From assembly GCA_947646735.1 (NCBI GenBank), contig CANTFK010000024.1, positions 124,001-188,000 of the forward strand: DNA of 64,000 nucleotides, read 5' to 3'. The position numbers were made by a program, and so were the translations under genes. The DNA is from Peronospora farinosa. Lineage: Eukaryota; Oomycota; Peronosporomycetes; Peronosporales; Peronosporaceae. Below are positions 34,434 through 46,204 of the stretch, one piece after another; position 1 is the stretch's first letter; the number at the start of each line of letters is the position of its first letter. The notes below the pieces were generated by a model. The model was not told the DNA's origin and searched no databases. It saw only the letters and a list, made by a program, of their open reading frames with translations.

Positions 34434-37163
34434 ATGCCACCAAGTAGCGTCCAGTCGACGTCTCTGAGCGTCGCACAGGAGACGTTATTAAACGTATTAG
34501 AGCGCCACGTGCAGCTCAAGACACAAGCGGAGACTCATGCATCAATTTTACGTCTCCATCGACGTCCAGAGACGCTCAAGACATTGCGGGAGTTGTTTCA
34601 AACGCAGCAAATGTCCAAGAAGAATCAGACGAAAAGTCCCGTTCAATTGGACCCTTCATTTGTCCATCTAAGTGTCTCAGATGGACACTTGCATGTCACA
34701 ATGGGACCGTCTATACACGCACGCCCATGCCTCCCATGCTCTTGTGGTGGACATGGAAGCGAGTCACGTCCAAGTTGTTACTAAAACGCAAGCACTTTAT
34801 CGTACTTTTGAGACCAATTTACAGCAAATTGAAGCACTGGATGCCCGTGTGGCTGTAATTGCTGCTCCAATGCCTCATTTTACAGCAATTGACACAATTG
34901 CCCAAGCGCTTGGCTTTGGTGTGAAATTTGCAACACCTTCGAATGACAAGAAGTTGTCGAATCAAGTAGAAACAACACGAGGAACAGGAGCTTCTTTCAA
35001 GAAGAAGGGAACAAAATCAAGTCAAGCAGTGCAAGTTTATCAGCATCGACGAGAGATCGATCCAACTACAAAAGGTTTTGAACAAGCACTGGAGAAAATT
35101 GACACGTCGGTCGCATTTTTAACAAAACATGTACGAAACACTTTGGTGGTGGTGGGTAGTGAACACAGAGAGAGAGATTCATGTTGTTGGTGTTCTTGTT
35201 GCTATAAAGGCAGAATATAAGGACTCGGCGTGCTATATTGACGCGTATCGGACACTTGCAGCAGGCGGAATTCAAGCGCTGAAAGACTATGCACTCAGTG
35301 GTCTTGATGCAGCAAAGGATGCAGTGTACGAGGCCTTGCAGAAAGAAGTAATGAAGTCGCAGCACAGCAGTGGGACAACTTTGTCAGTCGGGCAACTGGA
35401 TGAAACCTCGGCATTTTATTTGAATTTTCAACTGGTAGCGCCCGCGCTTGCAGCAGTAGCAAAACAACTTGAACGTTTAAATGCTCTTCCGCCGCAGGAT
35501 AGTGCCGAGAATTTGCGTGTGCTAGGAGAGGTGGTCGATGCGTATGCTTCTCAGCGTGTACAGCTGCTATCGCCCGTGTTTGGCACGTGGCTAAGTGCTC
35601 TGTCTCAAACGTCGGATATCGTAAATGTGCTCCGTGCAACATGTGCTCAGCTACTCAAGGTATGTGAGGCAGAGCTACGACTCTTTCTGAAACTTTTTGG
35701 CCACGATCCGAGCGACGAGCTCTTCGTCTTCTCAGGTATCGATATTGCCCACATATCCGAGCCTGAAGAGAGAGAGGATGACATTGAGAACGCCTTCGAG
35801 TACGTGGTTTGCACAGTGTTGTGACGTGCGTATCCGCTGACTTTGTATGATATATTTTTTGGTCCGCTAGACGACTTATTTTCCAGCTTAGCGGATTATT
35901 GTACAACACTATGCGTCCTCAAGTTTTAATTCAACAGGATCTGGAAGTATTATGTGAGGTCATTCAGATATTACGGAGCGAAGTGATCGAGGCAGCAATT
36001 ACTCCGCGTGTAGCTCTTGTGGGTTATGCCGAGCCAGTGATGCACCGTATGATTCAAGATGCACAGGAGCGACTCATCTTGTGCATGCAGAAATATATTC
36101 GCGACGAAATCGAAGGCTTTGTGCCCACCCCCGCTGATCTAGACTACCCGGCGAAGTTAGTGACCGCAGAGCAGACTAGTGCGTCGTTATATGCTACATG
36201 GTACCCTTCGCTGGAACACACCTTGATGTGTCTGTCAAAGGGATATCATTATGTCAAGGTCAGTTTTGGCTGGAAAATACTTGCAAATTATTGGACGCAC
36301 TCATTCATTTTGTTTTACTTTGGCCAAACGTCATAGATGGAGATTTTTGAGGAATTGGCACAGGACGCCATTCAAATTTGCGCAGCGTCCTTAAAAATGG
36401 CTTCAGCTGAAATTACAGCGACTCAGGGTGGTCTTCATGGCTCGCTTTTTCTGGTCAAGCATCTGCTCACATTACGCGAGCAGATAACTCCGTTCGAGAT
36501 TCAGTTTGCACAGACCAGCAAGGCGCTAGACTTTACTAGCAGCGCGGATGCCATGAATGAGCTGCTTGCGGATACATCGACACTGTTTCGTTTCTCGGGA
36601 CCGAATGGCATTATGGGTCTCTTTGTGCGTGGTATACCTCATATCCAGGAGACTACAGCAGATGTGAAAAAGAAGCTTGAGCACGAGCTGAAGAAGAGTT
36701 GCACGTGCTTCATTGAAATTGTGCTGCAGCAGTTGGCCGGCCCACTGCTCACGCTGATGAAGCAGGTCGCCCATGTACAACACACACAAAAAGCCACGGC
36801 ACTTGACTTTCGTCAATGTGCCTTTGCTGCACCTACCGAGGTGAACAATGTGCTCGTGGATGTCTCTCATCAGTTGCGCGATACGTTGCCAGACATTCTA
36901 CAGACGATTCACCTTTATCTTCGCAACTCATCCACCGAGACGATCCTGTTCAAGCCCGTTCAGGTAAGGAATGGCATTCTGGTGCTGGGCGTTAACTTTT
37001 GCTGTGTCTGACCTTATGATATCTGCAACTGTCCTTGTAGAGAAACCTGCTGGCCGCTGTGGAAAGTCTCAACTCGCTGATGGAGCAAATATATACCCGT
37101 GACGAGCTTCAGCCATGCGAAGAAGTGTTTGAGATTGTGCTGCAACAGTTGCGTGCACTTTAA
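34434..37163 (+). CDS. COG3: Conserved oligomeric Golgi complex subunit 3 (COG3)
   Basis: Subunit of the COG tether for retrograde vesicles at the Golgi. Exons from about 34681 to 35130, then 35210-35806, 35887-36258, 36337-36963 and 37041-37163, join in frame. Family landmarks are the WDRL start, KHAEYKDS, the LxYPxKL segment (ADLDYPAKL), ATWYPSLEHTLMCLSK, LHGSLFLVKHLLTLREQI, and the end segment LYLRNSSTETILFKPVQ then RNLL. The first stretch (34434 to about 34670) is in another frame. It is joined either through a short unidentified intron with acceptor near 34680 or across a one-base frameshift; I could not decide. The last exon is short and ends at the TAA at 37161. Confidence 0.88.
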
Positions 37164-38168
37164 AAGTGAAAAATGGCCGTGCCGGTTCGCTCGACAACAA
37201 TGTCGTTGATGGTGTCGATGACACGGTGATTGATGTTGATAGTTCCGTTTTGATGAATGCATGAACGAATTGGAGGGTTTTGACCACCTGAGCTGCTTGG
37301 GGATGTACAACTTTGATGTGTGTTTAGCGCGAGACCTCATTCATGCCAACGTAGCCAACTGCACAAGTCAACGCCGTGCTAGAAAAGCAAGAATATGAGT
37401 GCCACTAGAATCTGTACTGTCAAAGTTATCTAGTCCCCAGGGCATGTTGGCCATGTGAAGTGTGGACCAAAAGCTATCGTTGATGCGCTGGTTTGAGTTC
37501 CAACAATTAAACCATGCAACCATAGGTGTATGAACGTCTAGGCACGTGGTGTAAGTCGCAGATGACTCAATGAACACTGTTTATATTGAGAGCTTTTCGA
37601 TGTGCAAATATCCGATGACGACGTGTACAAAGAGCGAATGTCAATTGCATGCACATCAAGTACCGAATGACGAACGTTAAGACCTGCAACACGATCGAAT
37701 GTGCAGGGCTCGACAGACATCAATTGAAGGATCCAGACATGATGTTACGTTTACCAAACCATTTACTACCACAGCATCCACCACATCGCATGTGTCGCGA
37801 GTTCGATAACATGTTGCGTCTTGGTCGCTAGTCTTAAAGCCATTCTTTACCTACTTCGACACATACTTGACGTAGCATGAAAGCTGTAGGAGTGCAGGAT
37901 GCCGTTGTGATATGTGTAATAAACTAACGTAGCGGATGGCCCGATATTGACGAAAGCTGCTGATCGACATCCTGTTGTGCCTACATTATCGCCTTTTAAG
38001 AAGCGGGCCAGACAAGCCTGGCGTATTCTTTGCATGTGACCATCTAGTAGAGCAAGCTACTGTGAGACCAGAAAGATGTGATGCGAGTAGAGTCACCTCA
38101 ATCTTCTTCGTGGTCTCCTTTGCTCAGTCATACGACCGACTTGGTAGTTTCCAATTTGTCACGTCGCC
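37164..38168. other. Intergenic, possible relics
   Basis: Several open frames of 60-108 codons on the minus strand (for example 37014-37340, 37368-37577) look fragmentary and unassignable. The end of the interval carries the promoter of the GH5 gene. Confidence 0.35.
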
Positions 38169-39506
38169 ATGTTGCTTAATTTCTGCTGTCTCCTTGCTGC
38201 AGTCGTTGTAGCCTCATCCAGAACTTTTGATACCTTGACCAGCTCCGATAACATACAAGCTAATGACTCGACATCGGAGGCAAACGTCACAGCAACTGCA
38301 ACGATCCACGTGCAGTACAGTATCCGCAACGGTCAAATGAAAAGCAGAGGAGTAAACCTTGGGTCGTGGCTCGTGGCCGAAAAATGGATGACTAGCTCTG
38401 CCGACTTCTGGAAGGGAAGTGTGAACGCCTCCCATGGAGAGTACACGGCTATCGTCCAAGCCACTGACCCGGACGCTATTCGCTCGCACCTCGAGTACCA
38501 CCACTCGACTTTCATCAATGGAAGCGACATTGCCGACATCGCCGCAGTCGGCATCAATACCGTGCGCGTTCCTATCGGCTACTGGATCGTCGGGTTCGAT
38601 AACGACGACCCATCAGGCAAAGCTGAGTGGAAAGTCTTTACAAAGGGGACTCTCAAGTACTTGGACTTGCTGGTGACCGCCTGGGCCAAGAAGCACAACG
38701 TCGCAGTGCTGCTAAGTGTTCACGCAGCAAAGGGGTCTCAAAACGGAGCAGACCACTCGTCTCCGAGCGTCTATGGCACGGATTTCTGGGCCTCATTTGC
38801 TGAGAATGTCAACAATACCATCTCGATGGTGTCGTACTTGGCCGAGCGATACAAAGACGAAGACGCGTTCCTTGGCTTCGCGCTCCTGAACGAACCGAAC
38901 GGAAAAGCGACGACAAAGATACTTTATGACTACTATGAACGAGCGTACAGTGCCGTTCGAGCAACGGGCTGTGAGTGCGTGTTGACGGTAGCGCCGTTGC
39001 TGTACGAACAGTCCCCTGATGTGATGACGGACTTTATGCTGGCCCCGAAGTACACGAACGTGTGGGTGGAATGGCATCCGTACTTTGTATGGGGCTACGA
39101 CAACGTATCGGACCAGGAGCTGGTGAATACGAGCGTCAAAGTGAACTTCCAAAACGATGTGACGCAGTGGAACTCAGTCCCGGGTCACAACCACCTTTTC
39201 ATCGGCGAGTGGTGTTTCGCTACAAACGGGAAGTTTGCAAACGACTCGGAGTTGTTCTATCAGTTCGCTCAGGCGCAGACGGCGGTGGTAAATCAAGCCG
39301 AAGGCGGCTGGACCTACTGGAGCTGGCGTATCTACGACGATGAGACTAGCGATAACATGTGGTCGCTGCGTGCTGTGCTCCGTAACGAGAGGCTCAAGGA
39401 AATCCTGTTTCCGTCTGGCAGTGGCAGACTGCAACAGCAGCGGACAATAAGCTCTATCAGCAGTTCCATGTTCATCCACCAGTCACAACAGCAGCTACAA
39501 TTGTGA
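38169..39506 (+). CDS. Secreted GH5 exo-beta-1,3-glucanase
   Basis: Single-exon, 445 residues. A signal peptide (about 1-18: LLNFCCLLAAVVVASS) leads to a glycoside hydrolase family 5 barrel. Early family motifs are RGVNLGSWLVAEKWMT and TVRVPIGYW. The acid/base Glu lies in LLNEPNG (E242) and the nucleophile in IGEWC (E347). WTYWSW follows, and the C-terminal tail is rich in Gln and Ser. By family it should release glucose or short oligosaccharides from beta-1,3-glucan, the main matrix polymer of the oomycete wall. It may act in wall remodelling or on host callose. Several N-glycosylation sequons fit secretion. Confidence 0.92.
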   Translation: MLLNFCCLLAAVVVASSRTFDTLTSSDNIQANDSTSEANVTATATIHVQYSIRNGQMKSRGVNLGSWLVAEKWMTSSADFWKGSVNASHGEYTAIVQATDPDAIRSHLEYHHSTFINGSDIADIAAVGINTVRVPIGYWIVGFDNDDPSGKAEWKVFTKGTLKYLDLLVTAWAKKHNVAVLLSVHAAKGSQNGADHSSPSVYGTDFWASFAENVNNTISMVSYLAERYKDEDAFLGFALLNEPNGKATTKILYDYYERAYSAVRATGCECVLTVAPLLYEQSPDVMTDFMLAPKYTNVWVEWHPYFVWGYDNVSDQELVNTSVKVNFQNDVTQWNSVPGHNHLFIGEWCFATNGKFANDSELFYQFAQAQTAVVNQAEGGWTYWSWRIYDDETSDNMWSLRAVLRNERLKEILFPSGSGRLQQQRTISSISSSMFIHQSQQQLQL

Positions 39507-40711
39507 AGCACCTTTGTCTTGTCGGTATTCATGTTTGCATGCGCTAGAAATGAAGTCGCTACGATTGTTTGGCCGTCTCAATAGATGATTGCAAAGCTTT
39601 GAAAACTTGTGGTGTGTTCCAAGTGATAGTCATGGAGTATTCGAAAGACTTCAACGGTTAAAAGGTCATCAAGATCCACCTTGTGAGCTGTGACGACGAT
39701 GATGTCTATGTAAACAAGACCAAGGTCAATATTAAGTTGATGGCGTCGAATGAGACCTATGCACAGCTCGGGACTTTATAAGTGGTGATGCAAACGTTGC
39801 ACAGGATGTTCCATACACGTTTCCACACGACAAATACGGTCAGCTCGTCTGGATGGTGTCTGGTGAGCTGTTTCTGGACCATCTTGGATAGTTTTGCGCG
39901 TCTGCTTGTACTGTTTGCAAGAAGGCTTTGGAGCCGTTTAAGCTCCCAACGTTCTCCTATCTAGTGGCAGATGAGTTTCTGCCCGCAGGCTTGCAGGCTT
40001 GCGTGCATGGGCATGTCTAGCATATGTGTTCCAGTGTTTCTTTCACTCCTTAGCAGCATTGGAACGTGCGGCAACTGTTATCTTGCCCTCGGTTTGGAAA
40101 GAAGAGATTAGCTGCCTCATATACGATCCACACTTGATATGCGGTGAGCCTGTTCCTATGAGCCCAGAGATTGATTGGCGTCTGCTGTAAAGCTGCTGTC
40201 TCCCACGCACTTCCCTGCGGTGAGTCCTGGAGCGTCTCCAGCGTTCATGTCAGCGTACTTTCCGAGCCTTTGTACCGACGAAAAGGTTGTTTCTTCAGGG
40301 CATTTGCCTTGTTCACAAAGCCATCTGCGAGACCATCACAACAATGCAGCGATCAACACTCAAGAGTTCACGTATCAGTTGGTGCAAAGACGTCCCTGTG
40401 TCTTGCCACGTCAAGCTGTGATAATGCTGTGAATAACACTTGGACCAAGTCTTGGTGGTTTTCTTCTGATTGCAAGTTTGTGGCAGCTTCGTTGTGGCCT
40501 GGCCGCTATCCCGATCTCATCTACGACACACGAACAATTATATTTACAGGTACGTTTATTGGTTGCTAGCTGCAATCGCAAGCACACTTTAGCTTCTAAT
40601 GCGCAGCAGTTGGGATCACGCCACAAACGTAACTCATCAACGGCGCGTTTTTGTCCTTCGACCAGCAGTCCAAAGTCACCAGACCGTTGTTAAATGAACG
40701 CTTCAAGTAGT
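39507..40711. pseudogene. Probable unrecognised gene relic
   Basis: Around 39660-40000 the plus strand gives protein-like pieces (KVIKIHLVSCDDDDVYVNKT, VPYTFPHDKYGQLVWMVSGE) broken by stops and frame changes. This looks like a decayed coding sequence of unknown family. No function can be assigned. The rest of the interval, down to the phosphatase stop, shows nothing clear. Confidence 0.35.
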
Positions 40712-42361
40712 TTAGTTGTTACGCTGTTCCTGTTTGAGTGTCTTTATAATGGAGAACTCGTCGTACACCGTATCCGTGGCAGCTTCGACCATCGTGACTG
40801 TAAGATTCGTTGGGGTGACCGACAGTTTCGTAATGCCGTAGTGAGTGCAGTCCTTGTGAGCGAGCCACTCTGGAGACCGACGGTTTTTGAATTGAAATAG
40901 GCGTTCCGAATTACCAGCGCTGCCCGTAATTACATACACGGGAGCCTCCGGGTCGGTGTACGTTTTTCTGTCCTTAGATACTCCAGTCATGATGGCCTTG
41001 CTGTTTGCTGTCGGGAAGTGTCGCTCGTAGGCGTGCACATGGCCCTGATACACCAGATCCACCTCATATTTGATCAGAAGCTCCTCAAACGCCTTTTGCA
41101 CTTCAATCGACCCGTCTTCTTCGGGTTCACCATCAGCATTACACGTACGCAAGCTGTATATTGGACGGTGCATGCAAACAACAACCCATGGCACGATCGC
41201 CCGATTGGCATGAGCAGCCTTCAGATCGGCTTCTAGCCAGTCTAACTGGTTTCCAAAGTTACCGTAAATGCGTTTCGTGTAGTATGCGTTGGTTGGTGCA
41301 TTTGGGTAGTCTGTTTCAGTCGAGATGGCCGTGAAGTGCACCGACGCGTACTCGAACGAGTACCACATGTTAAGTACGCCACCGCTCTCGGGTGAGGGCA
41401 TCCGGAAGCGTGCATTGAAGGCAGAGTAGTTGCCCAATTGGTCTTTTTTGATGGTCGATCTCACGCACGTCGGAGAGTGACATTCAGCTTCGTGATTACC
41501 AACTACCACCATGTACGCCATCTGACGCATGACATGTGTCATCGAGTTCATGAACTTGTTCCAGATCTCTTCGTAAAAGAAGCCGAATATAGTCGCTACA
41601 GTCACGAAATCGTTGTCGGCGTACGAAATATCGCCCAAATGGAAGATAAAATCGACCTTTCCTGCCAAGTTGTTGATGTATTTGTTTGCTGCAACAGCGT
41701 TCGCGTCCGTGCCCATGTCTCCATACACGGCCACGACAAATGGGCTTTCATCTCCACTGGAACGAGCCGTCTTGAACGAGCTTACAGCACTTTGAGCCTT
41801 TGTATTGGTAGAGCTGCCCACCTTATAGAAGTATTCGGTGTTTGGCTCCAGTTCAGTCACTACAGCGTGGTAATTATACAAAGAGTAGTCGTCTTCCTTG
41901 TAGTAACTTTTCGTTACGATCTTCGCTGTCTTTACTCGAACGATTGTGGATTCGCTTGCTCCAATCCACACAGCTGGAACTTCTTCCAATGCAAATGTGG
42001 TCCAGGAGATCGCCATACCGGTACCAGCTTTCTCGCCGGCAAAGGCTACGTGCAACTGCTGTGGTATCTTGGTGAGGTCGCCGGTACGGGTCACACGACA
42101 CGCTTGGGACGGTGTAACATCGCCAAATTTGTACTGGGTTGAGCACTTGTCTTTCGGTTCGCAGCTCAGCGAAGACCACTTGTACACACACGTCCGGTCG
42201 TCTATGCTGAACTGATCGGCCTCGTTGGCGTTCTCATCAGCGACGTCGTCAGTGCTAAAGAAGCTCAAGAAATTAGCCTTGAAACCGGTCGACTTGGCCG
42301 ACGTGATGGAGCACAAGGCGCTTGCGACCACCGCCAGCTTGACAACAGTAGGAACTCGCAT
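40712..42361 (-). CDS. Secreted purple acid phosphatase
   Basis: Single-exon, 549 residues, with a signal peptide (about 1-22). A fibronectin-like N-terminal domain (about 100-200, AISWTTF...TEYFYKVG) precedes the metallophosphatase domain. The five metal-binding blocks are present: GDMG (D215), GDISYAD (D244, Y247), GNHE (N289), VCMHRP and GHVHAYER. This is the high-molecular-weight plant/oomycete type of dinuclear Fe/metal phosphatase, expected to release phosphate from esters outside the cell or in a lytic compartment. A variable N-terminal insert rich in Asp/Glu lies before the fibronectin part. All ligands are intact. Confidence 0.93.
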   Translation of the reverse strand: MRVPTVVKLAVVASALCSITSAKSTGFKANFLSFFSTDDVADENANEADQFSIDDRTCVYKWSSLSCEPKDKCSTQYKFGDVTPSQACRVTRTGDLTKIPQQLHVAFAGEKAGTGMAISWTTFALEEVPAVWIGASESTIVRVKTAKIVTKSYYKEDDYSLYNYHAVVTELEPNTEYFYKVGSSTNTKAQSAVSSFKTARSSGDESPFVVAVYGDMGTDANAVAANKYINNLAGKVDFIFHLGDISYADNDFVTVATIFGFFYEEIWNKFMNSMTHVMRQMAYMVVVGNHEAECHSPTCVRSTIKKDQLGNYSAFNARFRMPSPESGGVLNMWYSFEYASVHFTAISTETDYPNAPTNAYYTKRIYGNFGNQLDWLEADLKAAHANRAIVPWVVVCMHRPIYSLRTCNADGEPEEDGSIEVQKAFEELLIKYEVDLVYQGHVHAYERHFPTANSKAIMTGVSKDRKTYTDPEAPVYVITGSAGNSERLFQFKNRRSPEWLAHKDCTHYGITKLSVTPTNLTVTMVEAATDTVYDEFSIIKTLKQEQRNN

Positions 42362-42567
42362 CGTGTAAGAGTGTGGTTGTGGACCGGAGTTGTTGAAGCA
42401 AAAGTTGGAATGTCAGGTTTTGTCATGCCGCTGGTGTCCGTATTATGAGCAGCCCAGAAAAGAAGATGATTGGCATGCATCGCATCAAAGATAAGCTCTT
42501 GGTGTAGAAACACTTGGCTTTCAAGTGAGTAACAGACCGTCAATTTCAAACACTAACGATTGGTACG

Positions 42568-42810
42568 ATGTCTAGAGTGCTTCTACCAGGACTTCGTCAT
42601 TCTTCGCCTCGCTGGCTCAATCTGCTGGCTCGAAACGTCGGGCGTCACGGGGGATCAAACTTTGCAAAGGGCACGTGGAATCGGTTATCCAGCCCGGGTG
42701 TAGATAGTGGCTCAACGATCGAAACAAGCGCCGGCCACCATCCCGATCGGCCGCTGATGTACCTGGATGGGGCCGATCAATTTACGTTCTTGGCAAGTTT
42801 GCTTTTCTGA
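42568..42810 (+). CDS. Possible truncated ORF with mitochondrial-type presequence
   Basis: An 80-codon ORF starting divergently to the phosphatase. The N-terminus is Arg/Leu/Ser-rich (MSRVLLPGLRHSS...), as in mitochondrial targeting peptides. After this the frame ends without a recognisable domain. It could be a first exon whose downstream part was lost to the repeat-rich region to the right. Confidence 0.3.
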   Translation: MSRVLLPGLRHSSPRWLNLLARNVGRHGGSNFAKGTWNRLSSPGVDSGSTIETSAGHHPDRPLMYLDGADQFTFLASLLF

Positions 42811-44508
42811 GACTGGGATTCGCGCTCGGCGATCAAGTCGGCGGCTTAAAGGCTGACGCAGAATAGCAGGAAATATCGGGAAAGGAGGAAATGATAAACG
42901 CGGTCGTCGTTTTTCTCCCGCCCGAGGTGACAGGGTTGGTGCTCCCCTTTCGGTTCACACGCTGCGCTTGCCCCCCCATAGCGCACGCAGCAGAGGAATA
43001 ACCTCCCCCTCTGTATTCTGGGCCTCCCGTTGGAGGGGCTTCCCACCCAGATCAGAGGGGGCCGGTAAACCGGCTCTTGGGAGGTCTTTGTCTCTTGGCC
43101 GTTGTTGCTCGAAGGCGCAATTTAGGAAGTACGTTGCTTTCAAGTGCAAAAGGCGACTTGATGTGTAATGGGCTTAACGTTACACGAAGTGCCCGTCATC
43201 ATGATGAACTCTTGTATAACACCGGTCGTCTTTCACAGCAAGTCCTTCCATTGTAATTGCAGAGCATATAGTGTACTACAACTTTAGTTCAGACACTATG
43301 TCTCTTGGTTTTCCAGCATGGGATCTACTACAAAGCCAATGGACTGCGCATTCCAATCTGAGCGTAAGAGCAACAACGGCGAAGCGACGAAAGGCCTTGA
43401 AAAAGCGGCATAAATGGGTCTCATATCTTGGAAGGGAAGTCATCCATCACGGGGCCAAGGTTGAAAGAAGAGGCTTTCTCTCTGCTGCGTGCGCCACGGG
43501 AGTCTGCGAAGCGTGCGAACATGATGCCAAGCAATAGGCAAGAAGTCCTGAGATGTCGACAAAGCAGCAAATGGGCATTGACAAGTTCCTGCCCTTATCC
43601 GTTTCGCCTCCTTGTCGCCGACGCGTTCGACGAGCGCGACTTCCGATCCCACGAAGCGAACTCCCCTAGAACGTGGTTTTGTCCGTTCCGATTACGACGG
43701 AACTGCATGTCAGGGATGACTCACTTGACTGGGACAGCCTCACTTTTAAGGCACCATCACTGCCGGCAGAAGATCAAATGGTTTCCCTTACAGACATTCT
43801 TAAGTATTCATAAGGATTCAATAGACAGCATCAATAATTTACGCGTTGCAGTCTATGCGATCAACTTCATCTGTAATCGTCCATCTAGCTAGTAGTAGTG
43901 ATTATTTTGCTGGTAAATGTATATGTTCTTTTCTTCAATCACACGGATGGCCTTGCCGATTTGTTCAGGCTGTGAAATCGTCGTGAGTTAGAGGCATTAA
44001 CTGGGCGATGTTACATCTTACGACCGCCGGTACCTCTTGTAAGCTTGCAGATTTAGCTTGTCCGCTACAGATCGCGTTTTCTGCGAAATGGCCTTCGTAA
44101 TTTTGCGTATATATTAAGCCAACGGCCCACGATTTTTTTCCTTTCTGGATACACATCACGATACGTTTCGATTCGTTTTGTATCCCTTTCTTGGACTCGT
44201 CGTCTTCTCAGCACGTCTTTGTAGATTTCTTTGCTTTGGTGTCAAAACACAACGACTTAAGTCCGCAAAAGTCCGCTGGAATAGCGTGATGTTGCTATCC
44301 ACTAATATTTGTGACAGGTTTGGGGCTTTGGATGACATGTCGGCTGCAACTTGACTACTATTCTGCCTAGGTGTAGTGCGTATGGAAGAATTAGACGTAC
44401 AACATTCATGTTCATTCTGCACGTCGTGAATGGCTGCATGGATATCACATAACCTTCTCCTCCCTCCGATCATACGTTGCCGTCTCTATCGATTTGCTGA
44501 TTGATAAC
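42811..44508. other. Repeat-flanking region without clear genes
   Basis: A locally GC-rich segment (42900-43080) is followed by fragmentary ORFs (43271-43537 and 43428-43892 plus, 44156-44473 minus). The minus-strand frame 44156-44473 reaches within about 40 bases of the Gypsy insertion point. None matches a known family by eye. Confidence 0.35.
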
Positions 44509-45146
44509 TGTAGCGGAGCTGCACAGCTCTTTAGCCAGAGGAAGACTTTCGGCTGGAAGCCTCTTAGTTCGAGAGAACTAAATAGAGTTAAGGCTAAAAG
44601 CCACTTAGTTCTAAGGAACTAGTTATTCGACGTTAAGGTCACCCTCTTCTAAGGAAGTAGGAGGGACTCTTAGTCAGCAAGCAATAAGCTTAAGGTTCAG
44701 AGAACCAACGCACAGAGTGCAAGAGCAAGCTAGAAGCTTAGGGTTCAGAGAACCAACGCACGAAGTGCACAAGAGAACAAGTCAGAACGACTTGTGGTCT
44801 TAAACTCAAAAGGAGAACTGATTTTATTTATGCTTTAAGATATTATGAATAGTCCTACTTTAAGTACACTACACTAGATTAATTACTATAATAGTAGTTA
44901 TTATATGCAGACTTTGCTATTGAACGACGTATCGTCTTAACATCTGTGTATGATGTACTTAATGGAGCGTTATCGATTTATCGAATCCTAATCGGTAAGA
45001 TACGGTATTACCGAATACCGTATCTTAACGCTCATACTTAATACCTCTCTAACGAGAAGTATAATAATGCATTATATGCAATACAAAGGAGAGTTTAAGC
45101 GTAAACTCTCGGAAAGACGTTACAACCGTCGTGTAACCCCGTAACA
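44509..45146 (-). repeat. 3' LTR of Gypsy 1
   Basis: 638 bp, matching 51973-52610 except for about three substitutions (including the fourth base from the plus-strand right end). The polypurine tract abuts its right edge. Confidence 0.95.
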
Positions 45147-45158
45147 CCCTCCCCCACC
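45147..45158 (-). other. Polypurine tract of Gypsy 1
   Basis: On the minus strand GGTGGGGGAGGG lies directly before the LTR. This primes plus-strand DNA synthesis and fixes the element's orientation as minus. Confidence 0.85.
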
Positions 45159-45239
45159 AGAATGACGTTCCCATAGAATGTCACTCGACATCTTTCCTCA
45201 TAGAGGTAGTGCTTTAGCGAACTTTTAAAACCTCACGGT

Positions 45240-45809
45240 TTGTTCACGGCACACAACATGACGCCTCCCGGCAGTGAGTCACAGACTCTTAAGGACCTCA
45301 TTGAGGACGACCTTGACGAAGCGGTTGATTACGAAAGTAACACCGTCTTTGTGGGACCCGATGGGTCCCCTTTAGCCACCCTCACGGGTGAAGATGACAC
45401 TCGTCATGCACCGAATCCGTTCCCTGAACGTGGTGCAGTAGATGCGCTAACAGCGTTACGTGACCCGCCTGACGTATCATCAACGGTAACGGTTACCAAT
45501 CCACTCGACGAGCAGCAACAGCGGTCCATCGACCAAGAGGAAGGCGCCAAGCGCCGAACGAAGAACATGACGCGGCTGCAGGACCACCGACAGTACAGGT
45601 TCAAGCCACCTACGGTGGAAGAACGTCTAAAGGAAGCATCTGGGCATTCCCTTTCTGGTTGGACCATTGGGCCTGAGGCCATTTCACCTGAGGATGTTGC
45701 CACACGCACGGCACTTCTACAACGATATCTGGAGCCCCATATCACTACTCAAAGCCAATACTTGGCACGCCTTAATAGGCAAGTCGCGGTGCGCCAGTTC
45801 CTCCGATGA
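45240..45809 (+). CDS. Antisense ORF A of Gypsy 1
   Basis: A 189-codon ORF on the strand opposite to gag-pol, between the integrase/chromodomain and the 3' LTR. No sense-strand gene lies here, so it is not a shadow. The protein is hydrophilic, with an acidic N-terminal half and a basic, Arg/Gln-rich C-terminal half. I recognise no domain. Its TGA overlaps the ATG of ORF B (ATGA). Antisense ORFs in this position are known in some plant Gypsy elements; function here is unknown. Confidence 0.55.
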   Translation: MFTAHNMTPPGSESQTLKDLIEDDLDEAVDYESNTVFVGPDGSPLATLTGEDDTRHAPNPFPERGAVDALTALRDPPDVSSTVTVTNPLDEQQQRSIDQEEGAKRRTKNMTRLQDHRQYRFKPPTVEERLKEASGHSLSGWTIGPEAISPEDVATRTALLQRYLEPHITTQSQYLARLNRQVAVRQFLR

Positions 45810-46204
45810 AGGGTGTTCCCATCCTTCTGTTCGCGGGGGAAACCGAGGACGAAGAAGACACGGCTTTCAGCCGCTGGGCGCATTATGCGCGACGTTTAAG
45901 CAGCATGTGGGCCCTACGGGCAAGCGCCGATGTGGCAGATATCCGACTTGAGCGGAAGATGCGTTATGATTACGCTAAATTGAAGGCCCGGGGGAAATTG
46001 AAATCTCAACGAACGCATTATGCGCCTGCTGCCCAGCAGCCCAATGTTTCGGCTACCCCTGTAGCCGCGAGTTCACGACAGCCCGAGGCCGCTAACCCGC
46101 CTACCCTCACCCTTACTGGTGAGAAGGGTCAGCGCCAACAGACAGACCCTGCGCACGACGCTCAAAAACGTCCACGGCGTACGGGCAATCCTGCCGAAGG
46201 GTAG
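45806..46204 (+). CDS. Antisense ORF B of Gypsy 1
   Basis: A 132-codon ORF that starts within the stop codon of ORF A. It has a WAHYARRLSSMWALRASADV stretch, a basic centre and a Pro/Ala/Thr-rich tail. The last 90 bases overlap the end of pol on the other strand. Function unknown. The two ORFs could be one protein split by a small frameshift. Confidence 0.45.
   Translation: MKGVPILLFAGETEDEEDTAFSRWAHYARRLSSMWALRASADVADIRLERKMRYDYAKLKARGKLKSQRTHYAPAAQQPNVSATPVAASSRQPEAANPPTLTLTGEKGQRQQTDPAHDAQKRPRRTGNPAEG

Noticed and set aside
38214..38504. Minus-strand ORF antisense to the GH5 gene
   Set aside because: Shadow of a strongly supported coding sequence.
42900..43200. Possible solo LTR or GC-rich regulatory island
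   Set aside because: A TGTAATGGGCTTAACGTTACA-like end was noticed near 43160, but no partner end or target duplication was found.
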